Shown here piece after piece: positions 37,856 through 44,459 of a DNA stretch of 44,459 bases. Made by a program: the position numbers and the translations under genes. The stretch lies in assembly GCF_000716875.1 (NCBI RefSeq), contig NZ_JNWQ01000058.1:1-44459 (forward strand), read 5' to 3'. The stretch's first letter is position 1. The number at the start of each line of letters is the position of its first letter. This DNA is from Streptomyces novaecaesareae. Lineage in GTDB: Bacteria; Actinomycetota; Actinomycetes; Streptomycetales; Streptomycetaceae. The notes below the pieces were generated by a model. That model had not been told where the DNA came from. It saw only the letters and a program-made list of their open reading frames with translations, and made no database searches.

Positions 37856-39055
37856 ATGGACAGGCTCGTCAACACCGTCCGCCCGTACGCCTGGGGGTCG
37901 CTCACGGCCCTGCCCGAGCTGCTCGGACAGCAGCCGACCGGTGAACCGCAGGCCGAACTGTGGATGGGCGCCCACCCGGGCGACCCGTCCCGCGCCGACC
38001 GCGGGGACGGCCCGCGCCGACTGGACGACCTGATCGCGGCCGACCCCGAGGGCGAACTGGGCGCCCCGTCGGTGGCCAGGTTCGGCCCGGCCCTGCCGTT
38101 CCTGTTCAAGGTCCTCACCGCGGGCATCCCGCTGTCGATCCAGGCCCACCCCACGCTCGACCAGGCCCGGGCCGGCTTCGCCGCCGAGAACGCCCTCGGC
38201 ATCCCGCTGGACGCCCCCGAGCGCAGCTACCGGGACGCCAACCACAAGCCCGAGATGGTCTGCGCGCTGGGCGAGTTCGAGGGGCTCTGCGGCTTCCGCC
38301 GGCCCGCCGAGGCGGCCGAGCTGATGGCCCGGCTCGGGCTGCCCGAGCTGGACCCGCTGATCGACCTGCTGGGCGTCGAGGACGAGACCGAGGCGCTGCG
38401 CGGCACCCTGGCCGCCATCCTCACCATGGACGACGAGACCGCCCGGAAGACCATCGGGGAGACCGCCGCGGCGCTGGCGGAGCACGACACCGGCGATCCG
38501 GACTGGTACTACGCCCCGTACGCCCGGATCGCCAAGGACTTCCCGGACGACCGCGGCGTGATCGCCGGCATGCTGCTCAACCACTTCCGGCTGCGGGCCG
38601 GCGAGGCGCTGTACCTGGGCGCCGGGGTGCCGCACGCCTACCTGTCCGGCGTCTGCGTCGAGCTGCAGGCCAACTCCGACAACGTGCTGCGGGCCGGCCT
38701 CACCCCGAAGCACATCGACGTGCCGGAGCTGCTGAAGGTCGTGGTCTTCGAGGCCGGCTCCCCCGAGCTGGTGGCCCCCGTGCGGGTCGAGGCCACTCCG
38801 GGCGAGGAGCTCTACCCCGTCCCGATCGACGAGTTCCGGCTGTCCCGCTTCGCGCTGGACGGCGTCGAGCGCGAGATCGACGGCCGCACTCCGCAGATCC
38901 TGCTCTGCACGGAGGGCGCCGCCCGGCTGACCGCCGCCGACGGCACCGTCCTGGACCTCGCCCGCGGCCAGTCCGCCTTCCTCCCCGCCACCGGCGCTCC
39001 GACCCGCCTCTCCGGCACCGGCACCACGCTCTTCCGCGCCACCGTCACCGTCTGA
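37856..39055 (+). CDS. manA: Mannose-6-phosphate isomerase, class I
   Basis: 399-residue cupin enzyme interconverting fructose-6-phosphate and mannose-6-phosphate, the entry to GDP-mannose. Zinc-site motifs are SIQAHPTLDQA (Gln/His), NHKPEMVCAL (Glu) and GVPHAYLSG (His). The N-terminus MDRLVNTVRPYAWGS and LPFLFKVLTAGIPLSIQAHP are standard. GAAGGAG stands about 12 nt before ATG 37856. Its divergence from ppm1 suggests shared control of mannose metabolism. A short hairpin follows the stop. Confidence 0.95.
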   Translation: MDRLVNTVRPYAWGSLTALPELLGQQPTGEPQAELWMGAHPGDPSRADRGDGPRRLDDLIAADPEGELGAPSVARFGPALPFLFKVLTAGIPLSIQAHPTLDQARAGFAAENALGIPLDAPERSYRDANHKPEMVCALGEFEGLCGFRRPAEAAELMARLGLPELDPLIDLLGVEDETEALRGTLAAILTMDDETARKTIGETAAALAEHDTGDPDWYYAPYARIAKDFPDDRGVIAGMLLNHFRLRAGEALYLGAGVPHAYLSGVCVELQANSDNVLRAGLTPKHIDVPELLKVVVFEAGSPELVAPVRVEATPGEELYPVPIDEFRLSRFALDGVEREIDGRTPQILLCTEGAARLTAADGTVLDLARGQSAFLPATGAPTRLSGTGTTLFRATVTV

Positions 39056-39060
39056 CCCGC

Positions 39061-39075
39061 GGCCGGGGCCCGGCC
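39061..39075 (+). terminator. Hairpin after manA
   Basis: GGCCGG-GGC-CCGGCC is a 6-bp stem five bases after the manA stop; there is no U-tract. Confidence 0.4.
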
Positions 39076-39198
39076 TGACCAGCACTCAGGCCGCGCAGGG
39101 CGGGCCGTAATTCGGTTGACCCCGCCACGGTTCGCGACTGCACTGTGGCGGGGCACCGCGGTCCGTGGTGCCGTGATCCAGGGGAGGCTGCGGCAGCA

Positions 39199-40419
39199 AT
39201 GGAAATCCGTCCGACGACCGATCAGGACCGGGATGTCTTCGTCGACACCCTCCACGCCGCGTTCGGGCTCTTCCCGGGGACGCCGAACGAGGACGGCGGC
39301 GGGGTCTGGTGGGCGGCGACCGAGCTGGACCGCAGCCTGCTCGCCGTCACGGCGGACGGACGGCCCGTCGGCACCGCCAGCGCGCACTCCCTCGAACTCA
39401 CCCTGCCCGGTGAGGTCGTCGTCCCGGCCGCCGCGGTGAGCAACGTCGGCGTCCTGCCCTCGCACCGGCGCCAGGGCGTGCTCAGCGCGATGAAGCGGCA
39501 CCAGCTCACCGAGCTGCGGGCCCGCGGCGAGTTCCTCTCCGTCCTGCTGGCCTCCGAGGCCGGGATCTACGGCAGGTTCGGCTACGGACCGGCGACGTAC
39601 ACCCAGCGGCTGACGGTGCAGCGCCACCAGGCCGGCCTCGCCCTCCCCCGGGCGCACGGAGCGGCCGACGCCCGGGCGACCGGCTCGGTCGAGGTGCTGA
39701 AGCGTGCCGACTGCGGCGAGATCCTGGAGGAGGTCTACGACCGGTACCGCCGCGCCCAGCCCGGCGCGCTGTCCCGGCCGCGCCGCTGGTGGGCCCTGGG
39801 TGCGGGGCAGCCCCCGGTCGCCCCGGCGCCGCGCTACATCGCCGTCCACCGGGACGCGGACGGCGTCCCGGACGGGTACGCCTGCTACTCGCGCGCCGAC
39901 GACACCCTGACGGTCGACGAGATCATCGCCGTCGACGACACGGTCCACACCGCCCTGGCCCGGTTCGCGCTCGGCCACGACCTGGTCACCCAGATCGTCT
40001 TCAAGCACTTCCCGCCCGAGCACCCGCTGCGCTGGCAGTTCGAGGACTTCCACGCCGGCTCACTGAGCAACCACGGCGACTGGCTCTGGGTGCGGCTGCT
40101 GGACGTCCCACGCGCCCTCACCACGCGCGGCTGGCTCACCGACGGCGAGCTCGTCCTCGACGTCGACGACCCGTTCCTCGGCGAGCACGGCCGCCACCTG
40201 CTGACCGTCCGGGACGGCAAGGCCGAGTGCGTCCCGACGGACCGGGAGCCCGACCTGTCCCTGGACGTGCGCGACCTGGGCGCGGTCTACCTCGGCGGCA
40301 CCGCCCCGAGCACCCTCGTGCGCGCCGGCCACATCCGGGCCCACCGCCCGGACGCGGCCGCCCGCGCCGACGCCCTCTTCCGCACCGAGCGCCCCCCGCA
40401 CTGCCTGCACTGGTTCTGA
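39199..40419 (+). CDS. Eis-like GNAT N-acetyltransferase
   Basis: 406 residues from ATG 39199, with GGGGAGG 11 nt upstream. It has the three-part Eis fold: an N-terminal GNAT domain (about 1-140) with the acetyl-CoA loop VLPSHRRQGVLSAM, a second GNAT-like domain (about 150-285) and an SCP2-like C-terminal domain (about 300-406). The protein ends in HWF; in mycobacterial Eis the terminal Phe carboxylate is the catalytic base, so the exact C-terminus supports activity. Eis enzymes acetylate amines on aminoglycosides, peptides or proteins. Here the natural substrate is unknown. Confidence 0.9.
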   Translation: MEIRPTTDQDRDVFVDTLHAAFGLFPGTPNEDGGGVWWAATELDRSLLAVTADGRPVGTASAHSLELTLPGEVVVPAAAVSNVGVLPSHRRQGVLSAMKRHQLTELRARGEFLSVLLASEAGIYGRFGYGPATYTQRLTVQRHQAGLALPRAHGAADARATGSVEVLKRADCGEILEEVYDRYRRAQPGALSRPRRWWALGAGQPPVAPAPRYIAVHRDADGVPDGYACYSRADDTLTVDEIIAVDDTVHTALARFALGHDLVTQIVFKHFPPEHPLRWQFEDFHAGSLSNHGDWLWVRLLDVPRALTTRGWLTDGELVLDVDDPFLGEHGRHLLTVRDGKAECVPTDREPDLSLDVRDLGAVYLGGTAPSTLVRAGHIRAHRPDAAARADALFRTERPPHCLHWF

Positions 40420-40431
40420 CCTTCCGGCCCC

Positions 40432-40460
40432 GCCGGGCCCCGCCGACCGCAGGGCCCGGC
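40432..40460 (+). terminator. Hairpin after the Eis-like gene
   Basis: GCCGGGCCC (40432-40440) pairs with GGGCCCGGC (40452-40460) around an 11-nt loop, 12 nt past the stop. Confidence 0.5.
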
Positions 40461-40596
40461 CCGGCCCGACGTGGCTGTAGGATCTCGCGGCTCGTGTCAG
40501 AGACCACCGCTGTGACCTGCGGTTCCCGGATCTGTCTCACCAGCTGTTGGGGTTGATCAGTCTCACCACGGTGGCGGATCCCCAAGGCCAAGCTCG

Positions 40597-41460
40597 TTAC
40601 TCGTCCTCGTCGTCGAAGTTGTAGGGCGGGATGGTCCATCGCATCACCATCTCGCCCGCCTCGTCGGCTTCGAGCGTGACCGGATATACCTGGTCGGCGT
40701 CCCGCTCACCGCGGTGCCTCATCGAGTGGTCGCCCTGGTCCCATTCGATGCCGAGCACCTGGCAGCCACCGACCTTGATCGCTCCAGCGCGGAGCGGATG
40801 GTGCCACCCGGCTCGCCGGAAGCGGTAGAAGTCGGTGTGCTTGTCGATCGAGACCATGAGGCCCTTGCCGTGAAGGCGGTCGCGCCAGGCGGTGAGTTCG
40901 GCCGCGCGCGCGGCTGCCTCGGCCAGCGGGAGGTCGAGCCACCCGTGCGGTCCGTCGACGCCGTACTGCGCGATCCGCTCGCCACCGAACTCGGCGTGTG
41001 CGTCGTCCGCGTACCGGCCCCAATAGGTGACATCGGCGAGCCCGTCGGCCGGCTCGTCGTTCATCCCCGTCCAGGCGTCCAGCCCCGCAGCGTCGCCAAT
41101 GACCATGCCGCACCGGTCGACGGGCAGGTCCCCAAGCGGAATCGGCGCCGACCGGTCCGCGGCCTCGGGCCACTTGTGACCGAGGCTGATCTCCAGAGTC
41201 GCGATTGTCGGCCCCTCATCGAACGGGGACGGCGAGGTGCTCGCCCTCACCCTCAACGGCCGATCGGCGACGGCCGGGACCGCGACCGCCTCGCACAACC
41301 ACTCGCGAAGATGGCCTCCTCCCGACGACGCCGCCGCCCTGGCGCGCCCGGACAAGGGCTGCCCGAGCTCCCGCCAGTAGTCGATCCACCCGGCCATGCC
41401 GAGCACCAGCACGCCGGACGGCGCATCGACGGATCCCAGGTCAATGAAGATCTCAGGCAT
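40597..41460 (-). CDS. Hypothetical protein, 287 aa, start of the accessory region
   Basis: I do not recognise the family. The protein starts MPEIFIDLGSVDAPSGVLVLG and is acidic, soluble and signal-less. Notable stretches are GKGLMVSIDKHTDFYRFRRA in the second half, a Trp-rich first half (WIDYW, WLCEA, WGRYADD) and an acidic C-terminus FDDEDE. The mixture of aromatic and acidic residues resembles small immunity-type or phage-associated proteins, but that is a loose impression. Codon use is less extreme in GC than in the upstream core genes. No good ribosome-binding site precedes ATG 41460. It is separated by hairpins and about 180 bp from the Eis-like gene and by 187 bp from the HTH-HEPN gene. 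Confidence 0.65.
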   Translation of the reverse strand: MPEIFIDLGSVDAPSGVLVLGMAGWIDYWRELGQPLSGRARAAASSGGGHLREWLCEAVAVPAVADRPLRVRASTSPSPFDEGPTIATLEISLGHKWPEAADRSAPIPLGDLPVDRCGMVIGDAAGLDAWTGMNDEPADGLADVTYWGRYADDAHAEFGGERIAQYGVDGPHGWLDLPLAEAAARAAELTAWRDRLHGKGLMVSIDKHTDFYRFRRAGWHHPLRAGAIKVGGCQVLGIEWDQGDHSMRHRGERDADQVYPVTLEADEAGEMVMRWTIPPYNFDDEDE

Positions 41461-41647
41461 ACGCCGATTGTGCCGTCCGGTACGACACCGTGATCCGCTC
41501 GGGTGGGTGATGGAAGTGGCCACCAACAACGTGGTTGCGATGGACGAGGTCGAGCGGCCGGACTCCGGAGCATAGCCCGGTGCGAGGACGTACTGATCAC
41601 CCTCGTCCTCGCGCCCAAACATCGTGCCTCAACGCAGGATCGAGCTG

Positions 41648-42982
41648 TCATACGGCGCCTTGGTCACCCTTTGGGTTCGTACGCAGCAGCCGCTCGACGA
41701 CGCGTACGAATACCGTTACGTTCCGAATCATGTCACCGGCTTCCCGCGGGGTGACAGAACCACGGATGCCAGCCTCAGCAGCAGCCCTTTTTCGACTGTG
41801 TGCAGCAAAGTACGCCGCCCACTCCGTCAGCTCAGGTGCCGCAGACGGCAGGATCTCCCATGCGCTGCGGATGGCGGGCCGCGAACGTCCCCTGTTGGCT
41901 GGCCGAACCGCGAGTACGGCTGCCGTGGCACGCAGTGCAGCGAGGTGCCCTACAGAGTAGATATCAAGCGGATCAGACATGCCACGCGCCCGGGCTAGGG
42001 TGCGCTGAGCATCCCTGAGGAGGTCAAGCGCTGCCGTGGGCAGAGCCGTCGACGCCGGTTGACTATCCTGCCTTCTCCAGCGGTCCCAAAACGTCCGATT
42101 CCGTTCGCTACGCGCCGCTCCGTCCATAGTTTGTGTAGCCGGAGCCTCGGGCTGTGATTCCGATCGCTCCGTTGAAACCGGCTCCAGCGGGGGCGCGGGT
42201 CGAGGATTCTCCTCTGCCTGTTGCCGCTCTAGCAAGTGCGCCACGAAACCAGCCGCCGAGTCAGACGTCGACTCCGCCACACGGCTGCTCAGGGAAGTAC
42301 TCAGAACCCGGTCCGACCTCCAATCATCGCGAGGGCTGGCAATCCGCCGCCACGCGGCGTACCAAGTATCAAGATCGGACCTTTTGCCAGGATTGCACCC
42401 AACAAGGAATGCTCGTACCTGGCCCCAATCAGCGGGAAACCGAGCCTCAGGCGAGAGCATCCGGTGAGCCTTGCTCTTGGTGATAGGCAGCGGACAGGTG
42501 GCTGAGTTACTCGCGATCGCCCGCACTGACGGGTGGCCAGCCTCTCGGTAGTAGGCACGCAGGCCCCTCATGAACTCGCCACGTGTCTGCATGTAATCGG
42601 GATGGGGAGCAACAGCAGGCAGGTGCCGACGCGGGGTGGAAACTGAGGCTATGGGCGGCGCCTGGCCCTGGCTAGCAAGGGTCTGCTGCGTCCGCTGCCG
42701 CTGGCGAGCAGCCTGCAAAAGCCGGCGGGCGTGCGCAACCTTGTAGGGGCTCGCCTCACACGCAGTGAGGTATCCCTCAACGGTTTCCACCCGTGGCAGG
42801 TGATCTCCTCGGTCAGCCCGAGAGAGCGTGGCGGCCGAGCAGTAGCGCAAGCCACCGAGCTTCGCCGCCATCTCCATGTACGTGATGTCAGTGCCGTCAG
42901 GTCGCCGACGGAGCCGGCGGAGGAACTGCGCGAGTTCCTCCGCCGGCCCGGTCTGGACCACGGCCTTTCTACGGCCAGCCAT
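41648..42982 (-). CDS. Tandem XRE-like HTH protein fused to SAV_6107-type HEPN domain
   Basis: 444 residues. Residues about 14-95 (EELAQFLRRLRRR, then YMEMAAKLGGLRYCSAATLS) and about 132-215 (EFMRGLRAYYREAGHPSVRAIA, then LVGCNPGKRSDLDTWYAAWRRI) look like two helix-turn-helix units of the streptomycete XRE type. A Ser/Pro/Glu linker (220-310) leads to residues about 315-432. There LRDAQRTLARARG, YSVGHLAALRATAAVLAVR, SAWEILPSAAPELTEWAAYF and AAHSRKRAAAEAG match the stand-alone SAV_6107 HEPN family. The Rx4-6H RNase motif of HEPN toxins is not visible. ATG 42982 begins 4 nt after the small membrane protein's stop, so the two form an operon. Codon use is AT-richer than in the core genes. Confidence 0.75.
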   Translation of the reverse strand: MAGRRKAVVQTGPAEELAQFLRRLRRRPDGTDITYMEMAAKLGGLRYCSAATLSRADRGDHLPRVETVEGYLTACEASPYKVAHARRLLQAARQRQRTQQTLASQGQAPPIASVSTPRRHLPAVAPHPDYMQTRGEFMRGLRAYYREAGHPSVRAIASNSATCPLPITKSKAHRMLSPEARFPADWGQVRAFLVGCNPGKRSDLDTWYAAWRRIASPRDDWRSDRVLSTSLSSRVAESTSDSAAGFVAHLLERQQAEENPRPAPPLEPVSTERSESQPEAPATQTMDGAARSERNRTFWDRWRRQDSQPASTALPTAALDLLRDAQRTLARARGMSDPLDIYSVGHLAALRATAAVLAVRPANRGRSRPAIRSAWEILPSAAPELTEWAAYFAAHSRKRAAAEAGIRGSVTPREAGDMIRNVTVFVRVVERLLRTNPKGDQGAV

Positions 42983-42986
42983 CAGC

Positions 42987-43256
42987 TCAGATCCGGCGCA
43001 GCTGCCAGTTCAACCGGACACGGCTACGCAGAGCCCGCTTAGCGAGGTAGCCGACCCCGGCGGTAACAACCGCGGTGGCGGCGGCCGAGGCGGACGGCCC
43101 CTCCAGCGCGGTCGGCCTAACGAGGTTCAAGATCGCGATCAAGACGATCACGATCAGGACCCCAACAACCCCGATGGGGACGCTGCCGCGCGAACGCGGG
43201 CGCGAGATGCTCCTGGACAAATGGAACGCCCTTTCCCTTTTGCACTTGTCGATCAC
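42987..43256 (-). CDS. Small two-span membrane protein, partner of the HTH-HEPN protein
   Basis: 89 residues from GTG 43256 (start unsure; no clear ribosome-binding site, and a TTG 12 codons on is possible). A basic, Arg/Ser-rich head (1-26) precedes a strong TM helix (IGVVGVLIVIVLIAILNLV, about 28-46). A small-residue segment (ASAAATAVVTAGVGYLA) is probably a second helix, and the tail is basic (KRALRSRVRLNWQLRR). Both ends would face the cytosol. It is not recognised as a known family. The gene ends 4 nt before the HTH-HEPN start and follows an AT-rich repeat region, so it is the first gene of that operon. Confidence 0.6.
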   Translation of the reverse strand: MIDKCKRERAFHLSRSISRPRSRGSVPIGVVGVLIVIVLIAILNLVRPTALEGPSASAAATAVVTAGVGYLAKRALRSRVRLNWQLRRI

Positions 43257-43748
43257 TCAGCACGTGTCCAGCGGCTTGCAGGCCGCGACCTGACGGACAC
43301 TCACGATGCTCTCAACGGGTGACCCATATCGCAAGTTCCAGAATTCAATTAATTCAATCCGTCCCACTTTTACGCACAGAGATACCCGGCTCTGGCCAGT
43401 CGGAGTTCCTCTATTTCTGCAGGTGGGACCCATTTTGATCTTGATCAATTAATTCAGAGTTGGCGACAGGTGTCCCACCTTGTCTTGCTACGCTGGGGCC
43501 TCGGTCCGGATCGTGGGATCCGTCGACTGGCTTCCCTGGCTTGTCGGTTGCTCAGCACAAGGGGATGGGCGTGGCCGTTGCAGCGGTCCGCCTGCGCCGG
43601 AGTACACCGGCGATATGGAGTCGTATCGGCTCCTCATGGGCGAGTGGGGCTGCCGGGACATAACCGGCGCCCCATCGCCATTGACCAGGATGGCACGTAG
43701 CACACCCGTACGAGGCATCTCGGCAGAGCCACGACTGACAGTCTTGGT
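43257..43748. promoter_or_regulatory. AT-rich control region with exact repeats
   Basis: 492 bp with no convincing gene and the lowest GC in the window. TCAATTAATTCA occurs at 43345-43356 and again at 43445-43456, exactly 100 bp apart. AGGTGGGAC (43421-43429) and GTCCCACCT (43472-43480) form an inverted repeat, with a further GTCCCAC at 43361-43367. GACAGGTGTC near 43466-43475 is palindromic at both ends (GACA/TGTC). It is the upstream region of the small membrane protein/HTH-HEPN operon and may hold operators for that regulator or an old element boundary. Confidence 0.6.
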
Positions 43749-44393
43749 TCATGACTGTGCGTCGCATCGGAAGATCCGGATTGCCCTGAGCACCCTCCTT
43801 CCCAGGGGGGTCAGCGTCATGGGCCGGCCGCGTTCGGCTCTGACCAGCAGCGGCCCGCCAAGCTCTCGTTCGATTCGGTTGATCTGCGCGACGAGGGTGA
43901 ACGTGTTGAGATCGAGGCCGCTCGCCGCCGCGCTCAGGCTGGGGTAGGCGGATGCGGCCGCGAAGCGGCTCAGGCGTTCGCTGGCTCCCTGACCGCTGAG
44001 TGCCGGTCGGAGGACGTGCGGCGCTCGGTGGACCTGGTCGGCAGCGCGAAGTGCCTGGCTGTGGCTGGCTCCTCCGCGTGATCGCAGCGGGACGTCGTGG
44101 GTCTTGGCCCAGCGCGCCATGTTCGCGGTGCTCATGCCCTTCTCGCGTGCGAGGTCTGCAAGGGTCCGGCGATGGTTGACGTACTGCTCGATCAGCCAGT
44201 CCCGTTCGATGGTTCCTCGGAGCTTGTAGTCCTTTGGGCCGTCGCGGAGCGGGATGCCGTACTCGCGCGCGAGGCCGGTGAGCACGCTGCGGGAGAACCC
44301 TGTGAGGGCGGCGATCTGGTTAAGGGACTGGTGCTCGTCCAGGTAGAGGCGGACGAAGGTCGGGCTTTGCCCTATTTCGTAGACACTCGCCTG
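43749..44393 (-). pseudogene. N-terminally truncated multi-HTH protein, TniQ-like C-terminus
   Basis: The frame is open from just after the transposase stop to the TGA at 43749; the only inner start is GTG 44285, in the middle of the first HTH. The first HTH is VRLYLDEHQSLNQIAALTGF and the second WLIEQYVNHRRTLADLARE. The third is a LysR-like winged HTH (LSRFAAASAYPSLSAAASGL, then INRIERELGGPLLVRAERGR). This order resembles the C-terminal part of large TniQ/TnsD-type target-selection proteins of Tn7-like elements in streptomycetes; the zinc-finger N-terminal half is missing. The most likely history is an IS insertion that removed the start. The TniQ link is from memory of the pattern and unconfirmed. 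Confidence 0.55.
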
Positions 44394-44459
44394 CTATGCG
44401 ACTAGTTCCAGGTTAGTGACGCTTCTGGCGTGCTGCCGTTCGTAGTCGACGGGACTGCG
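44362..44459 (-). mobile_element. Right-hand end of an IS3-family insertion sequence (partial)
   Basis: The transposase stop is followed within 9 nt by TGTCTACGAAATAGGG (44385-44370) and GGGCAAAGCCC (44372-44362), which lie where an IS3 terminal inverted repeat would be. Similarity of the host frame to an HTH protein begins shortly after. The exact boundary cannot be fixed without the other end. Confidence 0.5.
44394..44459 (-). CDS. IS3-family transposase, C-terminal end (partial)
   Basis: The leftward frame from the right edge reads RSPVDYERQHARSVTNLELVA and stops at TAG (44394-44396). '(Y)RSPVDYERQH' is the usual C-terminus of the IS3-family OrfB (DDE integrase fold) transposase, after the last catalytic Glu region. 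Only 21 residues are inside the window; the rest of the element lies beyond it. The stop is in the same frame as the downstream truncated HTH protein. Confidence 0.7.
   Translation of the reverse strand, partial: RSPVDYERQHARSVTNLELVA

Noticed and set aside
41648..43256. Classic XRE-DUF397 or standard HEPN-MNT toxin-antitoxin pair
   Set aside because: No DUF397 or nucleotidyltransferase (MNT) partner is present; the partner is a membrane protein and the HEPN lacks a visible Rx4-6H motif.
43257..43448. 63-codon leftward frame just before the small membrane protein
   Set aside because: It spans the AT-rich repeats and shows no recognisable domain or ribosome-binding site. Its stop abuts the GTG of the next gene, so a leader peptide is possible but not supported.
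43480..43947. Rightward frames between the repeats and the truncated HTH gene
   Set aside because: They overlap the better supported leftward HTH gene and show no conserved motif.

Overview
The window is high-GC actinobacterial DNA of Streptomyces/Kitasatospora type. Coding sequence is dense, GTG starts are frequent, and most of the content is core chromosome: purC and purD, branched-chain 2-oxo acid dehydrogenase, bacterial proteasome activator, Ser/Thr kinases, molybdenum cofactor genes, Ppm1 and ManA. I see no rRNA, tRNA or CRISPR, and no PKS/NRPS genes.

Layout. 1-2.8 kb: the end of an ABC-2 exporter operon followed by its sensor kinase and response regulator. 2.8-10.9 kb: purC (TTG start), a dimethylformamidase-like protein, an M48-like membrane protein that has lost its HExxH, purD, a lone SLATT two-TM protein and a hypothetical. 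11-15 kb: a GntR/FCD regulator, a nitrilase-family amidase, a mycothiol-dependent isomerase-family protein and an orphan phage-type BRO-N protein. 15-20.3 kb: an MFS transporter, a secreted M64 peptidase, a BenE transporter and an LAQTG-anchored surface protein behind an ECF-type promoter. 20.4-26.3 kb: the E1alpha-E1beta-E2 operon, with an orphan response regulator and a phosphotransferase divergent from it. 26.3-31.6 kb: two membrane Ser/Thr kinases, bpa and a proline-rich membrane protein. 31.7-36.6 kb: a quinone reductase, a potassium channel lacking most of its RCK domain, moeA, a DUF6457 gene, mobA and a metallo-hydrolase. 36.7-40.4 kb: ppm1 and manA divergent (dolichyl/polyprenyl-phosphate mannose supply), then an Eis-like acetyltransferase.

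From about 40.6 kb to the right edge the character changes: lower GC, unfamiliar proteins, AT-rich direct repeats, a multi-HTH gene cut at its N-terminus, and the end of an IS3-family transposase. The most unusual unit is a two-gene operon at 41.6-43.3 kb. A small two-TM protein is followed 4 nt later by a protein with two XRE-like HTH regions fused to a SAV_6107-type HEPN domain, and upstream lies a repeat-bearing AT-rich control region. This is the best candidate for an undescribed system. Other notable points are the in-frame loss of the RCK N-lobe in the channel, the pseudo-peptidase, the isolated SLATT gene and several perfect palindromes in promoter regions.

No alignments or database searches were run. 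Family names are from recognised motifs, and start codons were chosen by ribosome-binding-site spacing where possible.
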